64,000 nt of DNA, taken from positions 186,001 through 250,000 of the forward strand of contig CANMND010000005.1 of NCBI GenBank assembly GCA_947499155.1, written 5' to 3'. Below are positions 48,029 to 57,902 of this stretch, one piece after another; the stretch's first letter is position 1, and the number at the start of each line of letters is the position of its first letter. Made by a program: the position numbers and the translations under genes. The notes beneath the pieces are model-generated. The model was not told the DNA's origin, searched no databases, and saw nothing but the letters and a program-made list of their open reading frames with translations. Origin of the DNA: an uncultured Sphingomonadales bacterium. GTDB taxonomy: Bacteria > Pseudomonadota > Alphaproteobacteria > Sphingomonadales > Rhodothalassiaceae.

Positions 48029-49195
48029 TTAAGCCCCATGTCCGCGCTCCAGATAGTGTTCCGACTGCATTTCAAGCAGACGCGAGACAGTTCGGTCGAA
48101 TTCAAACGACTCGGTTCCTTCCGGATAAAGATCCATCGGCGGCACCTCTGCCGAGACGAGCAGCTTCACATTTTGCTCATACAATATATCGATCAGAGTG
48201 GTGAAGCGTTTCGCCTCATTACGCATGGCCGGCCTCATCTGAGGCACCGCCACAATGATCACAGTATGAAAACGCCGGGCAATGGCCAGATAGTCGGCCG
48301 CCCCCATTGGTCGGGCACATAAACGCTTGAAAGAAAATACCGCAACACCCTTGCAAGCCTTCGGCACAAAAATATCGCGGCCTGAGACAGAGATGCTCTC
48401 ACTGGGCACCGACAGGCTGTTATCGACCTCATGATCTGTGAGTCGAAAAAAGGCCTCACTCAAATTCCTGGTTGTGTGTTCATCAACTGGCGTAAGCCAG
48501 GTGTCCATTCCGCGCATACGATCAAGCCTGTAGTCCGTTGGCCCATTAAGGCCAAGAACGTCAAAATCACGCTTGATCATTGCAATGAAGGGCATAAAAA
48601 GCTGACGGTTGAGGCCGTCCTTGTAAAGATCATCAGGCGGTCGATTGGATGTGGCGACGATCACTACACCCAGGTCCAGCAACTGCACAAAAAGACGACC
48701 CAGGATCATCGCATCCGCCACATCGGTGACATGGAATTCATCAAAGCATAAAAGCTGCGCTTCTTTGGCAAGGGCAGCGGCAACTGGCGGAATCGGGTCC
48801 GAAGACGCGTCTTTTCGCACTCCGCTTTGGGCTTTTCGCTCATTCTTGAGACGTACATGCACATCAAGCATGAATTCATGAAAATGGACACGGCGTTTTG
48901 ATGTGACCGGAACATGTGCAAAAAACAGGTCCATCAGCATGGACTTGCCCCGCCCGACGCCACCCCAAAGATAAAGCCCACGGGGGGCAGATGGGGCTTT
49001 GCCGAACAATCTTGCAAGCAGGCCGCGTTCAGGCAGGGTGTCCTTTGTCACAAGCTCGGACGCCAGTCTGTCCAGTTTTACAGCAACATTATATTGCGCC
49101 TGATCCTCATGCAGCTCACCAGCGTTCCGCAACTCCTTATAGGCGTCAAGCGGCCCTTGAGGTGCTGTTTTCAATTTGGCCAACGCACGGTTCAC
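48029..49195 (-). CDS. zapE: Cell division ATPase ZapE / AFG1-like
   Basis: ZapE is an AFG1-family P-loop ATPase that acts at the division site in gamma-proteobacteria; the family also handles membrane proteins in mitochondria. The 388-residue protein has Walker A LWGGVGRGKSMLMD, Walker B LLCFDEFHVTDV, sensor VIVATSNRPPDDLY and the arginine-rich C-terminus. The GTG start overlaps the ftsY stop (GTGA), which ends the dapF-mtaB-ftsY-zapE chain, in which every junction overlaps by 4 nt or less. Confidence 0.93.
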   Translation of the reverse strand: MNRALAKLKTAPQGPLDAYKELRNAGELHEDQAQYNVAVKLDRLASELVTKDTLPERGLLARLFGKAPSAPRGLYLWGGVGRGKSMLMDLFFAHVPVTSKRRVHFHEFMLDVHVRLKNERKAQSGVRKDASSDPIPPVAAALAKEAQLLCFDEFHVTDVADAMILGRLFVQLLDLGVVIVATSNRPPDDLYKDGLNRQLFMPFIAMIKRDFDVLGLNGPTDYRLDRMRGMDTWLTPVDEHTTRNLSEAFFRLTDHEVDNSLSVPSESISVSGRDIFVPKACKGVAVFSFKRLCARPMGAADYLAIARRFHTVIIVAVPQMRPAMRNEAKRFTTLIDILYEQNVKLLVSAEVPPMDLYPEGTESFEFDRTVSRLLEMQSEHYLERGHGA

Positions 49196-50136
49196 GCATC
49201 ATCTTTCACAGTGAGACCAACAAGGGTCTGGGCAAATATGTCCGCATCAAAGGGCCGCAAATCCTCAATTCCTTCGCCAACACCGATGGCATGGATAGGA
49301 AGGCCAAAACTGTCCGCCGCAGCCACCAGTATTCCGCCCTTTGCCGACCCATCGAGCTTGGTCATGATAATGCCGGTGATATCGGCAACTTCACCAAATA
49401 CCCTTACCTGATTGATGGCATTTTGCCCTGTGCCTGCATCAAGGACAATCAGCGTGTCATGGGGGGCCGTTTTGTCCTTCTTGCGGATTACCCGGACTAT
49501 TTTTGCCAGTTCGTCCATTAGTTCACTGCGATTGTGCAGGCGTCCTGCTGTATCAATCAGCAAAACATCGACACCCGCCGCTGTCGCCCGTTCCATCGCC
49601 TCATAGGCAAGACCAGACGCATCTCCGCCCACTCTTGTGGTGACGACCTCGCAGCCCACACGCTCGCCCCAGACCTGAAGCTGTTCAACTGCTGCGGCGC
49701 GAAAGGTATCACCTGCCGCCAGCATCACACTCTTCCCCTCATCGCGAAACTGGCGCGCCATTTTGCCAATGGTGGTGGTCTTTCCCGCACCATTTACTCC
49801 GGTCATCAAAATCACATGGGGCTTGTGGCTGCCATTAACGATCAGGGGCTTGGCAACAGGGCGCAAGATTACCGCCACCTGTTCCGCCAGTGCTGCCCGC
49901 ACCTCATCGGCACTTACATCCTTGCCGAACCGCCCACGGGAAAGCTCGCTCACAAGCGATGATGCAACCGACACGCCCAGATCAGAACTGATCAGCAAAT
50001 CCTCAAGCTCTTCCAGCGCCGCGTCATCAAGCTTTCGCTTTGTAAAAATACCGGCAATGCCGCCAGACAACGAGTCGGTTGATCGCTTCAACCCATCGGT
50101 CAGGCGCCTAAACCACGATTTCTTCTGTTCAGTCAT
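49192..50136 (-). CDS. ftsY: Signal recognition particle receptor FtsY
   Basis: FtsY is the membrane-associated SRP receptor GTPase. The 314-residue protein is essentially the NG domain with only a short basic N-terminus (KKSWFRRLTDGLKRS) that may bind lipid; the long acidic A domain of E. coli FtsY is missing. GTPase motifs are GVNGAGKTTTIGKMA, DTAGRLHN, TKLDGSAKGG and GVGEGIEDLRPF. It overlaps mtaB and zapE. Confidence 0.97.
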   Translation of the reverse strand: MTEQKKSWFRRLTDGLKRSTDSLSGGIAGIFTKRKLDDAALEELEDLLISSDLGVSVASSLVSELSRGRFGKDVSADEVRAALAEQVAVILRPVAKPLIVNGSHKPHVILMTGVNGAGKTTTIGKMARQFRDEGKSVMLAAGDTFRAAAVEQLQVWGERVGCEVVTTRVGGDASGLAYEAMERATAAGVDVLLIDTAGRLHNRSELMDELAKIVRVIRKKDKTAPHDTLIVLDAGTGQNAINQVRVFGEVADITGIIMTKLDGSAKGGILVAAADSFGLPIHAIGVGEGIEDLRPFDADIFAQTLVGLTVKDDA

Positions 50137-51461
50137 GCAGTATCCGCCATCACGTCCGCCTCGCGGTGCTGTCCCATAACCGGTTCACCGCGCAAGACAG
50201 ACCCATTTCGTTCCAAAATCCTTACATCCAGCATATCGCCCGGCTGCCAGGCACCTTCAATACGGACCGGTGCAAAATGGAGTGAATGACCAAGGGCTGC
50301 TTCACTGTCCTTATGCCTGATCCGGCGTTCCACCAGCACCGGCACCGTCTTGCCTGTCTGGCTGTCCAAAAACCGTTCCACCTGCTGATCACCCAGTGCC
50401 CGCAGGCGCGCAGCCCGCTCTTTCCTTACAGAATGAGGCACCTGCGGCATACGCGCCGCTGGCGTGCCTTCACGCTCTGAATAGGGGAATACATGGAGCC
50501 AGGTGAGATCACATTCTTCCACCAGCTTCATTGATTGTTCGAACATTGCATCGGTTTCAGTGGGAAAACCGGCGATGATATCGGCGCCAAAAACAATATC
50601 GGGCCTGCGGGCACGAACGGTCTCACAAAATTCGATAGCGTCCTCACGACTGTGACGGCGCTTCATGCGCTTCAGGATCATATTGTCTCCGGCCTGAAGG
50701 CTTAAGTGCAGATGGGGCATCAGCCGCTGTTCCGTGACCATGGCCTCAAACAAAGGCTCATCCACCTCGATGGAATCGATGGATGAAATACGCAGGCGCG
50801 GCAGGTCTGGCACATGGGTCAATATCTGCTGCACAAGACGACCAAGCGTTGGTGCACCGGGCATGTCCGCGCCCCAACTGGTGATATCCACACCGGACAG
50901 CACCACTTCGCCATAGCCGTTCTCCACAAGGCGTCTGATCTGGTCCACCACCTCTCCGGCTGGAACCGACCGCGAATTGCCCCGGCCATAGGGTATGATG
51001 CAAAACGTACAGCGATGATTGCAGCCATTTTGAATCTGAATAAAGGCCCGCGCCTTGCCCTCAAATCCCTCAATCAGGTGCCCTGCGGTTTCGGTGACCG
51101 AAAAAATATCGTTCACCTGCACTTTTTCAGCAGACCCAATGGCAAGCTCCACAAAGCTTTGCGGCTTCATCTTTTCCGCATTGCCGATCACATGATCGAC
51201 TTCCTTCATGCTGGCGAACATGGCCGGGTCCACCTGCGCACCACAGCCGGTCACAATCAGCCGTGCATCAGGATGTTGCCTGCGGGCCTTGCGGATCGCC
51301 TGACGAGCCTGCCGCATGGCTTCAGCGGTGACAGCACAGGTATTGACAATAATCGCATCGGACAGCCCTGCGGCTTCGGCATTGTCACGCATCACTTCCG
51401 ACTCATAGGCGTTAAGCCGGCAGCCGAATGTAATGATTTCAGGCCCGGATTGACTTGTCAT
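50133..51461 (-). CDS. mtaB: tRNA (N6-threonylcarbamoyladenosine-C2)-methylthiotransferase MtaB
   Basis: MtaB is a radical-SAM methylthiotransferase that converts t6A37 to ms2t6A in tRNAs reading ANN codons. The 442-residue protein has an N-terminal cluster domain (TFGCRLNAYESEVM with further conserved cysteines at INTCAVT-like and VTGCGAQ), the radical SAM motif CNHRCTFC, and a C-terminal TRAM-like region. It overlaps dapF and ftsY by 4 nt. Confidence 0.93.
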   Translation of the reverse strand: MTSQSGPEIITFGCRLNAYESEVMRDNAEAAGLSDAIIVNTCAVTAEAMRQARQAIRKARRQHPDARLIVTGCGAQVDPAMFASMKEVDHVIGNAEKMKPQSFVELAIGSAEKVQVNDIFSVTETAGHLIEGFEGKARAFIQIQNGCNHRCTFCIIPYGRGNSRSVPAGEVVDQIRRLVENGYGEVVLSGVDITSWGADMPGAPTLGRLVQQILTHVPDLPRLRISSIDSIEVDEPLFEAMVTEQRLMPHLHLSLQAGDNMILKRMKRRHSREDAIEFCETVRARRPDIVFGADIIAGFPTETDAMFEQSMKLVEECDLTWLHVFPYSEREGTPAARMPQVPHSVRKERAARLRALGDQQVERFLDSQTGKTVPVLVERRIRHKDSEAALGHSLHFAPVRIEGAWQPGDMLDVRILERNGSVLRGEPVMGQHREADVMADTA

Positions 51462-52306
51462 GACGCCACTCCTTCAGGCGGAAGGGTGACCCGACCCTCA
51501 AAAACAAAAGTTGCAGGACCTGTCATATAAACATGGTCATTTTCAATCCAGGCAATCTCCAACACGCCTCCCGGCATGTCCACCCGGGCGAGACGGTCAG
51601 AAAGTCCGCGCCGATGGGCACCCACAAGACTTGCACAAGCCGCTGTCCCGCAGGCAAGGGTAAGCCCCGCGCCGCGTTCCCAGGTTCGCACCACCAGATG
51701 ATCGGGGGCAACAACACGCACAAATGACACATTCACACCTTGTGGAAACAGCGCATGATGTTCCAGCCGGGCACCCTGCCCCGCCGCATCATAAACAGTT
51801 TGTTCGTCCACAAAGAATATCAGATGTGGATTGCCCATGGATAGCGCCGTCGGGCGTGACAGATTGCCATCGGATAGCTCAAGCGTTGCGGTATCCATTG
51901 CAGACGCCAGGGGAATGTCCTGCCAGTCGAGGCCGGGCCTGCCCATATCAACACGGATGCCAGCCCCGGACTGCGACACATTCAAAATACCGGCGCGGGT
52001 TTCAATTCTGACCGCATCCGCCCCTGTCTCTTCCATCAACAGACGGCCAATGCAGCGGGTGGCATTACCGCACGCACCAACTTCTGCGCCGTCGGCATTA
52101 TGGATTTCCATGAGCGCGTCTGCCTGATCACTTGGGCGGATCACAATCAACTGGTCACAGCCAATCCCTTTTTGACGGTCAGAAAGCGCGCGCACCTGTG
52201 ATCCTGTCAACGCCAGCGGATGCTTGCGGGCGTCAAACACGATAAAATCATTGCCCAGGCCGTGCATTTTCATGAACGGGCGGCGGATGTGGCCATATGT
52301 GCTCAT
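51458..52306 (-). CDS. dapF: Diaminopimelate epimerase
   Basis: DapF epimerises LL-DAP to meso-DAP for lysine and peptidoglycan without a cofactor, using two cysteines. Here they are C79 in GACGNATRC and the one in LACGTAACAS. The N-terminus has FMKMHGLGNDFIVFD; length is 282 aa. It leads the dapF-mtaB-ftsY-zapE chain and supplies the step after dapE, which is at 6971-8164. Confidence 0.97.
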   Translation of the reverse strand: MSTYGHIRRPFMKMHGLGNDFIVFDARKHPLALTGSQVRALSDRQKGIGCDQLIVIRPSDQADALMEIHNADGAEVGACGNATRCIGRLLMEETGADAVRIETRAGILNVSQSGAGIRVDMGRPGLDWQDIPLASAMDTATLELSDGNLSRPTALSMGNPHLIFFVDEQTVYDAAGQGARLEHHALFPQGVNVSFVRVVAPDHLVVRTWERGAGLTLACGTAACASLVGAHRRGLSDRLARVDMPGGVLEIAWIENDHVYMTGPATFVFEGRVTLPPEGVAS

Positions 52307-52596
52307 CGCCTGCCTTATATGGGCCGAAGCCCGGTCAAGTCCAGCATCTCTCCTGCCCTAAAGACTCTATCCTGCACGCATCCCTGCCATCCCGATAATC
52401 TGCACGCACCAAAATAATACTATAAAATTCGTACAATTCATTGACACCGAACAGATCAGGAGCAGAGAGCTTCTGGACCAACACCCAGACGGCAACAAGG
52501 TCCATTCACCGTGCCATTTAAAGGCGACACACACCGTAACATGATTGACATTAAGAGATGGTCGTCGCACATCGGAGACGAGCTTGAGGAGTTATC

Positions 52597-53451
52597 ATGG
52601 TACCCATTCCGTTTCCACTTAATGACGAAGTCCTTGCCACATTTGTTACTGCGGCTCTCGCAGAAGATCTTGGCAGTGGCGATATTACCAGTAATTCCGT
52701 CATACCCGCCGACAGGCGTCTTGACGCCGTGATGGCTGCACGCGAACCCATGGTGGTCTCCGGCCTGCCTGTCGCTTGCGCCATATTCCGGGCGCTTGAT
52801 CCCGATGTTACATTCAGTTCGATAACGGCTGACGGCACTCAGGTCGAAGAGGGTGCCACGATCCTGGAAATCAGGGGCAAGGCCCGGGCGCTTTTAAGTG
52901 CAGAGCGAACGGCGCTCAATATTGTGCAGCACTTGTCCGGCATTGCCACGATGACTCATGCCTATGTGGACGCAATCGAAGGCACCGGCGCCCATATTCT
53001 CGATACCCGCAAGACCATACCGCTCTTGCGCGCTCTCAACAAATATGCCGCTGCCTGTGGCGGGGCCAAAAACCACCGCATGGGGCTTTATGATGCGGTG
53101 ATGATCAAGGACAACCATATTGCGGTTGCCGGCTCGATCGCACAAGCGGTTGCAGCGGCCCGGACCGCCGGCCAAATGCCTGTACAGGTGGAATGCGATA
53201 CCATCGCTCAGGTGCGTGAAGCGCTTGAAGCCGGGGCCGACAGCCTGCTTTTGGATAATATGCCGCCCCACATGCTGCGCCAGGCCTTGCGCGTGATTGA
53301 CGGGCGCGTGCCGACGGAAGCTTCAGGAGGGGTGCGTATGGAAACCGTACGGGCCATCGCCGAAACCGGCGTCGATTATATCTCCATCGGCCGCCTCACC
53401 CAAAGTGCGCCGGCCGTGGATATCGGCCTTGATTTCAAGGCCGTCACATGA
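52597..53451 (+). CDS. nadC: Quinolinate phosphoribosyltransferase (nicotinate-nucleotide pyrophosphorylase)
   Basis: NadC makes nicotinate mononucleotide from quinolinate and PRPP. The 284-residue protein has the N-terminal ALAEDLGSGDITS, RTALNIVQHLSGIAT, DTRKTIPLLR with catalytic lysine and arginine, and the C-terminal EASGGV and ISIGRLTQSAP. GAGGAG precedes the ATG. nadA and nadB are not in the window. The stop overlaps the DUF423 start (ATGA). Confidence 0.96.
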   Translation: MVPIPFPLNDEVLATFVTAALAEDLGSGDITSNSVIPADRRLDAVMAAREPMVVSGLPVACAIFRALDPDVTFSSITADGTQVEEGATILEIRGKARALLSAERTALNIVQHLSGIATMTHAYVDAIEGTGAHILDTRKTIPLLRALNKYAAACGGAKNHRMGLYDAVMIKDNHIAVAGSIAQAVAAARTAGQMPVQVECDTIAQVREALEAGADSLLLDNMPPHMLRQALRVIDGRVPTEASGGVRMETVRAIAETGVDYISIGRLTQSAPAVDIGLDFKAVT

Positions 53452-53843
53452 ACGGCCTGCTGATTTCCGCCGGTATCAATGGGGTCATGGGTGTGGCAGC
53501 CCTTGCCGCTGGCGCCCATGCACTTAAAGCCCGGTTGCCTGAGGCCTCGCTCGAGAGGTTCTTGCAAGCTGGTCAGATCCAGCTTTGGCACGCGATTGTT
53601 CTTGTGGCGCTGGCAGCCCTCACGGCACGATTGCCAGGGATGGCAGGGACGGGAAATCTTGCAGGGACTGCCGGCTGGACCATCACCGCAGGTCTTATCC
53701 TGTTTTCCGGCTCACTTTACTGGCTCGCCTTTAAGGGCACAGGTGGCCTTGGCGGCTTTCATTGGCTGACACCCTTGGGCGGCCTTGTCCTGATGGCAGG
53801 ATGGGGGATGATTCTTGTGGCAGGCCTGAAGGCCGGATCCTGA
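53448..53843 (+). CDS. DUF423 family membrane protein
   Basis: A 131-residue protein with four hydrophobic segments and the typical N-terminal GVAALAAGAHALKARLPE followed by QLWHAIVLVALA and LFSGSLYWLAFKG, as in the DUF423/YgdD family of small inner-membrane proteins. Function unknown. It overlaps nadC and ends 6 nt from the converging ABC permease gene. Confidence 0.85.
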   Translation: MNGLLISAGINGVMGVAALAAGAHALKARLPEASLERFLQAGQIQLWHAIVLVALAALTARLPGMAGTGNLAGTAGWTITAGLILFSGSLYWLAFKGTGGLGGFHWLTPLGGLVLMAGWGMILVAGLKAGS

Positions 53844-53849
53844 CGCGGA

Positions 53850-54620
53850 TCAGGCTTTTGCCATAAAGCGCCCGAATGCCCGGACCGCCATCATGACACA
53901 AACAGCGGAAAAGCCGGTGAGCAGTGCGCCATACTGAACTACACCTCCCCATGACTCACCAAAATAAGCCCCCCGGGCCATGCGCACGGCCCAATCCACC
54001 GGATTAATGGTGGCAATGGTCCCAATCCATGGTGGCAAGGCATCTGTCGCCATCATCATGCTCGACAAAAACACCAGCGGCAAAATAACAAAATTCATCA
54101 CAGCTATGATGGCGTCATGGCGCGGCACAATCAGCGCCAGCGCATTGGACAGTGCCCCAAAGGCCGAGCCCAGCATAAATGCTGCGAACAACACGACCAG
54201 ATAGCCGGAAAAGCCCCCGTCCATGCCCGCGCCCATAAGCAGGCCAACCAGAATGATCGTGGTGGCCTGCAGCGCGACAATGACACCCGATTGAGCCACA
54301 TAAGCACCGATCAGGGCCATGCGCGAAACTGGCGTTGCCAGAAAGCGATCGAGAATACCCCGATCTGAATCCATCAACAGCGACATGCCCGCATAAGCCG
54401 AACCAAAAAGGGCTGCCATCATGGCAAGGCCCGGCACCAGAAAATTCACATAAGACTCAGTTTCAAACCCCCCAAGGGACGTAACCTTGCCAAACAGCGG
54501 ACCAAAAAGCGCCAGCCAGATAATCGGCTGCACGATCGACATGATGACAAAGACCGGCATGCGGAAATTATGAACCAGAAGCCGCATGGTTAAAACACAA
54601 AGATCACGCATCATCTTCAT
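53850..54620 (-). CDS. ABC-2 type transporter permease
   Basis: A 256-residue inner-membrane protein with six hydrophobic segments of the ABC-2 (DrrB-like) type, including the NFLVPGLAMMAALFGSAYAG stretch and INPVDWAVRMARGAYFGE near the end. It forms an exporter with the ATPase gene, which it overlaps (ATGA). Substrates of such exporters are drugs, lipids or polysaccharide parts; none is suggested here. Confidence 0.87.
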   Translation of the reverse strand: MKMMRDLCVLTMRLLVHNFRMPVFVIMSIVQPIIWLALFGPLFGKVTSLGGFETESYVNFLVPGLAMMAALFGSAYAGMSLLMDSDRGILDRFLATPVSRMALIGAYVAQSGVIVALQATTIILVGLLMGAGMDGGFSGYLVVLFAAFMLGSAFGALSNALALIVPRHDAIIAVMNFVILPLVFLSSMMMATDALPPWIGTIATINPVDWAVRMARGAYFGESWGGVVQYGALLTGFSAVCVMMAVRAFGRFMAKA

Positions 54621-55606
54621 GCTGCGGCTCCTTTGCGTCCGCCCGCACCTTCATGGCCTTCCGCATTGGCAAGGGCAAACTGCTTGCCTGTCACAGACAG
54701 ATAAACATCATCCAGACTGGGCCTGCTCATCGCCACATCCTGAAGATCAAGACCGGACAAGGCCCCTACAATGGCAGGAATAGAGCGTGCGCCGTCCTTT
54801 GTGCGCACATCGACCCGTTGCCCTGACACAGTGACAGTATCAATCATGGCAAGGGCGCGTAACCGGGTACTGGCGTCTGCGGTATCCGTCTTGCCACTAA
54901 ATGTCAGGCTCACCAGGTCCCCATTAAGACCGTCCTTCAAGCCAGACGGCGTACCGCGCGCCACTATCAGTCCTTTATCAATAATGGCCACCTGGTCTGC
55001 GAGTCGGTCCGCTTCCTCAAGATAATGTGTGGTGAGAAAAATCGTCATACCCTCTTCATCGGACAGTCGTTTCACTTCACGCCACATGACACTGCGGCTT
55101 TCAGGGTCAAGACCCGATGACGGCTCGTCAAGAAACAGGATTTTAGGCTTATGGATCAGTCCCATGGCCAGATCCAGCCGACGCTTCATGCCGCCGGACC
55201 AGCCCTTCGTCCGTCTTGAGGCCGCGTCTTCAAGATCAAACAGCTGCAAAAGTGTTTCCACTCGCTGCGCAAGATCCCGCCCGCCAAGGCCAAAAAGCCG
55301 ACCTTGCAGATAAAGATTTTCTGTACCAGTCAGATGCACGTCAACGGATGAAGCCTGCGCCACATAACCAATGGCACGCCGGATGCCATCGCTGTCGCCC
55401 ACAACGTCATGACCCGCCACAAATGCCCGCCCGGCTGTGGGTTGAGACAAGGTGGCAAGAATGCGAACCGTGCTGGATTTTCCTGCACCATTGGGACCAA
55501 GCAGGCCAAATATAGTCCCTTGCACCACATCCAGATCAATGCCGCGCACGGCCTCCACCGGACCCGGGAAGGTTTTTACCAGCGCCTTAACATCAATGAT
55601 CGGCAT
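54617..55606 (-). CDS. ABC transporter ATP-binding protein (DrrA-like)
   Basis: A 329-residue ATPase with Walker A GLLGPNGAGKSSTVRIL, a Q-loop in GYVAQASSVDVHLTG, the signature GWSGGMKRRLDLA, Walker B KILFLDEPSSGLD and an H-loop in LTTHYLEEADRL. A C-terminal DUF4162-like extension (about 230-329) is typical of the DrrA/daunorubicin-resistance class. It starts 7 nt behind PhzF and overlaps the permease gene. Confidence 0.92.
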   Translation of the reverse strand: MPIIDVKALVKTFPGPVEAVRGIDLDVVQGTIFGLLGPNGAGKSSTVRILATLSQPTAGRAFVAGHDVVGDSDGIRRAIGYVAQASSVDVHLTGTENLYLQGRLFGLGGRDLAQRVETLLQLFDLEDAASRRTKGWSGGMKRRLDLAMGLIHKPKILFLDEPSSGLDPESRSVMWREVKRLSDEEGMTIFLTTHYLEEADRLADQVAIIDKGLIVARGTPSGLKDGLNGDLVSLTFSGKTDTADASTRLRALAMIDTVTVSGQRVDVRTKDGARSIPAIVGALSGLDLQDVAMSRPSLDDVYLSVTGKQFALANAEGHEGAGGRKGAAA

Positions 55607-55613
55607 ATACTCA

Positions 55614-56447
55614 TCAAACTTCAGAGGACAACAACACAGGAACCGGGACTGACATTTCCCCGGCGATTACTTCGACACAATGCCCCGAGATATGTACCCG
55701 ATCTTCTGCCACCTTAAGCCATAACTCACCACCGCGCGGCGATAACTGGCGGGCAAACAGATCATTTTTACTCAGCTTCTCAGCCCAGAAAGGTGCCGAC
55801 ACACAATGAGCTGATCCGGTGACCGGATCTTCATCTACACCAAAGGCGGGGAAAAAGCAGCGTGACACAAAATCGCTATCATCACCTTTTGCCGTCGCTA
55901 TGAAGCCGTGAGACCCCAGCGTCTTCAAGGCTTCAAAATCGGGTTTGAGACGACGGACCGTTTTTTCATCTTCGAACACGAAAAGATAGTCCCGCCCGCC
56001 GCTGTAGCACGCAATGGGCTTCGCGCCAAAGACATGGTCAGAGATATCAGGAGCGACCGCAGGCACCGGGCGGCGAGCAGGAAAATCCATGGACAAAATA
56101 TCATCATCCATGGACACGATCAAAACGCCTGAGTGACTGGAAAAGCGCACGGCCTCGTTCTGTCCCCGCATGGTGCTCAAAATAGCATGTCCTGCTGCCA
56201 GCGTTGCGTGGCCACACAGGTCCATTTCTGTTTCCGGTGTGAACCAGCGCAAATGAAAATCTGCATCATTGGTTTCAGACGGCACGAAAAAGGCGGTTTC
56301 AGACACATTGTTTTCACGGGCAATGGCCTGAAGGACCATATCAGGCAGCCATTCATCCAGCGGACACACCGCTGCCGGATTTCCACGAAAGGCCTCTTGC
56401 GTGAAGGCATCAATCTGCAAGAATGGAATACGCAAAATATCCCTCAT
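55614..56447 (-). CDS. PhzF-family isomerase
   Basis: A 277-residue protein of the PhzF/diaminopimelate-epimerase-like fold. It has the N-terminal QIDAFTQEAFRGNPAAVC, the catalytic Glu in NNVSETAFF, DLCGHATLAAGHAI and the C-terminal DPVTGSAHC. Members isomerise varied small acids; the phenazine role applies only where other phz genes exist, and none are here. It overlaps the ArsC-like gene (ATGA). Confidence 0.87.
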   Translation of the reverse strand: MRDILRIPFLQIDAFTQEAFRGNPAAVCPLDEWLPDMVLQAIARENNVSETAFFVPSETNDADFHLRWFTPETEMDLCGHATLAAGHAILSTMRGQNEAVRFSSHSGVLIVSMDDDILSMDFPARRPVPAVAPDISDHVFGAKPIACYSGGRDYLFVFEDEKTVRRLKPDFEALKTLGSHGFIATAKGDDSDFVSRCFFPAFGVDEDPVTGSAHCVSAPFWAEKLSKNDLFARQLSPRGGELWLKVAEDRVHISGHCVEVIAGEMSVPVPVLLSSEV

Positions 56448-56809
56448 GCCTCCACCCCGCCAGCTTGCCTCACAATCTGTTCCTTCGTCTGGTCATTAAA
56501 GCCAAGATAAAAGCGCCCCCCCACATCCCAAACCGGACGCTTTATCAAGGCGGGGTGCGCCATCATCAAGGCACGCTCTTCTTCCGGACCGATATTGTCA
56601 CGCTCAGCTTCTGGCAGGTTTCGCCATGTTGTACTGCGCCGGTTAAGAAGAACAGAACAGCCAAGGCCATCGATCCAGCGATCAATCACACCCGCATCCA
56701 CGCCCTGTTCGCGCAGATCGACAAACCGGTGGTCAATCCCTTCCGCGTCCATCCACTTGCGCGCCTTGCGGCAGGTATCACAATTTTTCAGTCCAAAAAG
56801 GATAACCAT
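56444..56809 (-). CDS. ArsC/Spx-like thioredoxin-fold protein
   Basis: A 121-residue protein of the ArsC family. The active-site motif is CDTCRKARKWM near residue 10, and LLNRRSTTWRNLPEAE and LIKRPVWDVGGRFYLGF follow, as in the YffB/Spx-type ArsC-like proteins. The CX2C motif suggests a reductase or redox-sensing role rather than real arsenate resistance, since no ars genes are nearby. Confidence 0.85.
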   Translation of the reverse strand: MVILFGLKNCDTCRKARKWMDAEGIDHRFVDLREQGVDAGVIDRWIDGLGCSVLLNRRSTTWRNLPEAERDNIGPEEERALMMAHPALIKRPVWDVGGRFYLGFNDQTKEQIVRQAGGVEA

Positions 56810-56934
56810 CCATCCCCGCTAACTGGCACCACTAACAGGTCTTAATGGCTGGCCCGATAGTTTGGGCTTTATGCCTGCCTGTCGCCTAGGTCCGTTCACT
56901 TTGTCTTAGCGGCATAGTGTGCCCGTGGCCAGAC

Positions 56935-57876
56935 TTAACCTTCAAGATCACCATCAAGTTCTCTGACCGTCAGATTTGGCTTTTCAAAACCGATGGGATC
57001 AATCTTGATAATGATTTCCGCGTCCGGGAAGCGCTCACCCAAAGCGGCTTCCACCTCCAGGGCCGTCAGATGGGCCGACTTCAAACTTGAATCCGGTGCA
57101 ACTTCAATATGAAACTGGATGAAGTCGTGCAGTCCTGCGTGCCGGGTCTTTAAATCGTGAAGACCCAGAACATCGCTGTTGCCCAGGATAAGATTAAAAA
57201 TCTCTTCGCGCAGACTGTCGTCCATCTCCTTGTCCATCAGCATATCAATGGCCTTGCGGACAATACGGGTTGCACCAAAACCGATATAACCGGCGATGGC
57301 CAGGCCAAATACGCCATCCACCCACAATATTCCCCCAAAACCGCTAAGCGCCAATCCCGCAATCACGGCTAGATTGAGTAACAAATCGCCCTTGTAATGA
57401 AGATGGTCCGCCCCGATTGCGATCGAGTCCGTGCGCTTAATGACAAAATGCTGAAAGACAACCAGGACACCTGTCAGCACAATAGCGAAAACCGATATGG
57501 CGACCCCTATCCAGGTATGCTCCACCACCTGCGGCTTAAAAAGCCGTGTGAGAGCTTCAAGAGCAAGGAAGCTGGCAGACCCCAGCATAATGGCGCTTTG
57601 GGCAAGGGCCGCCAACCCTTCCGCCTTGCCATGGCCAAAACGATGGTCGGCGTCTGGTGGTATGAGTGCAGTGCGCACACCCATGAAGGTGATGATCGAC
57701 GCCAAAAGATCAAGCGCTGAATCAGTAAGAGACCCCAGCATGGCGACAGACCCGGTCATCACCCAGACCACGGCTTTGGATAGTGTCAGAATGGCACCGA
57801 CTGACATGCTGGCCAGTGCCGCCCGGCGCATCCAGAAGCCTTTCTCCTTATTATGGTCTCCAGAGCTTATTGTCAT
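56935..57876 (-). CDS. Cation diffusion facilitator (FieF-like) efflux protein
   Basis: A 313-residue metal/proton antiporter. The six-helix membrane part has the metal site SLTDSALDLL and the matching HLHYKGDLLLN; after about residue 210 is a cytoplasmic metal-binding domain (HAGLHDFIQFHIEV, SAHLTALEVEAAL). FieF members export iron and zinc; the metal cannot be fixed here. The frame opens at 57948 inside pdxH, but the ATG at 57876, 26 nt behind the pdxH stop, gives the family N-terminus. Confidence 0.88.
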   Translation of the reverse strand: MTISSGDHNKEKGFWMRRAALASMSVGAILTLSKAVVWVMTGSVAMLGSLTDSALDLLASIITFMGVRTALIPPDADHRFGHGKAEGLAALAQSAIMLGSASFLALEALTRLFKPQVVEHTWIGVAISVFAIVLTGVLVVFQHFVIKRTDSIAIGADHLHYKGDLLLNLAVIAGLALSGFGGILWVDGVFGLAIAGYIGFGATRIVRKAIDMLMDKEMDDSLREEIFNLILGNSDVLGLHDLKTRHAGLHDFIQFHIEVAPDSSLKSAHLTALEVEAALGERFPDAEIIIKIDPIGFEKPNLTVRELDGDLEG

Positions 57877-57902
57877 GAATTGGACTTCATTCTTAACGCC
57901 CC

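Noticed and set aside
52441-52463. TTGACA as a nadC promoter -35
   Set aside because: No acceptable -10 at 16-18 nt; only AGAGAG-like sequence.
55614-56809. Phenazine or arsenic-resistance locus from PhzF and ArsC-like genes
   Set aside because: No other phz or ars genes; both are members of broad families named after a few proteins.
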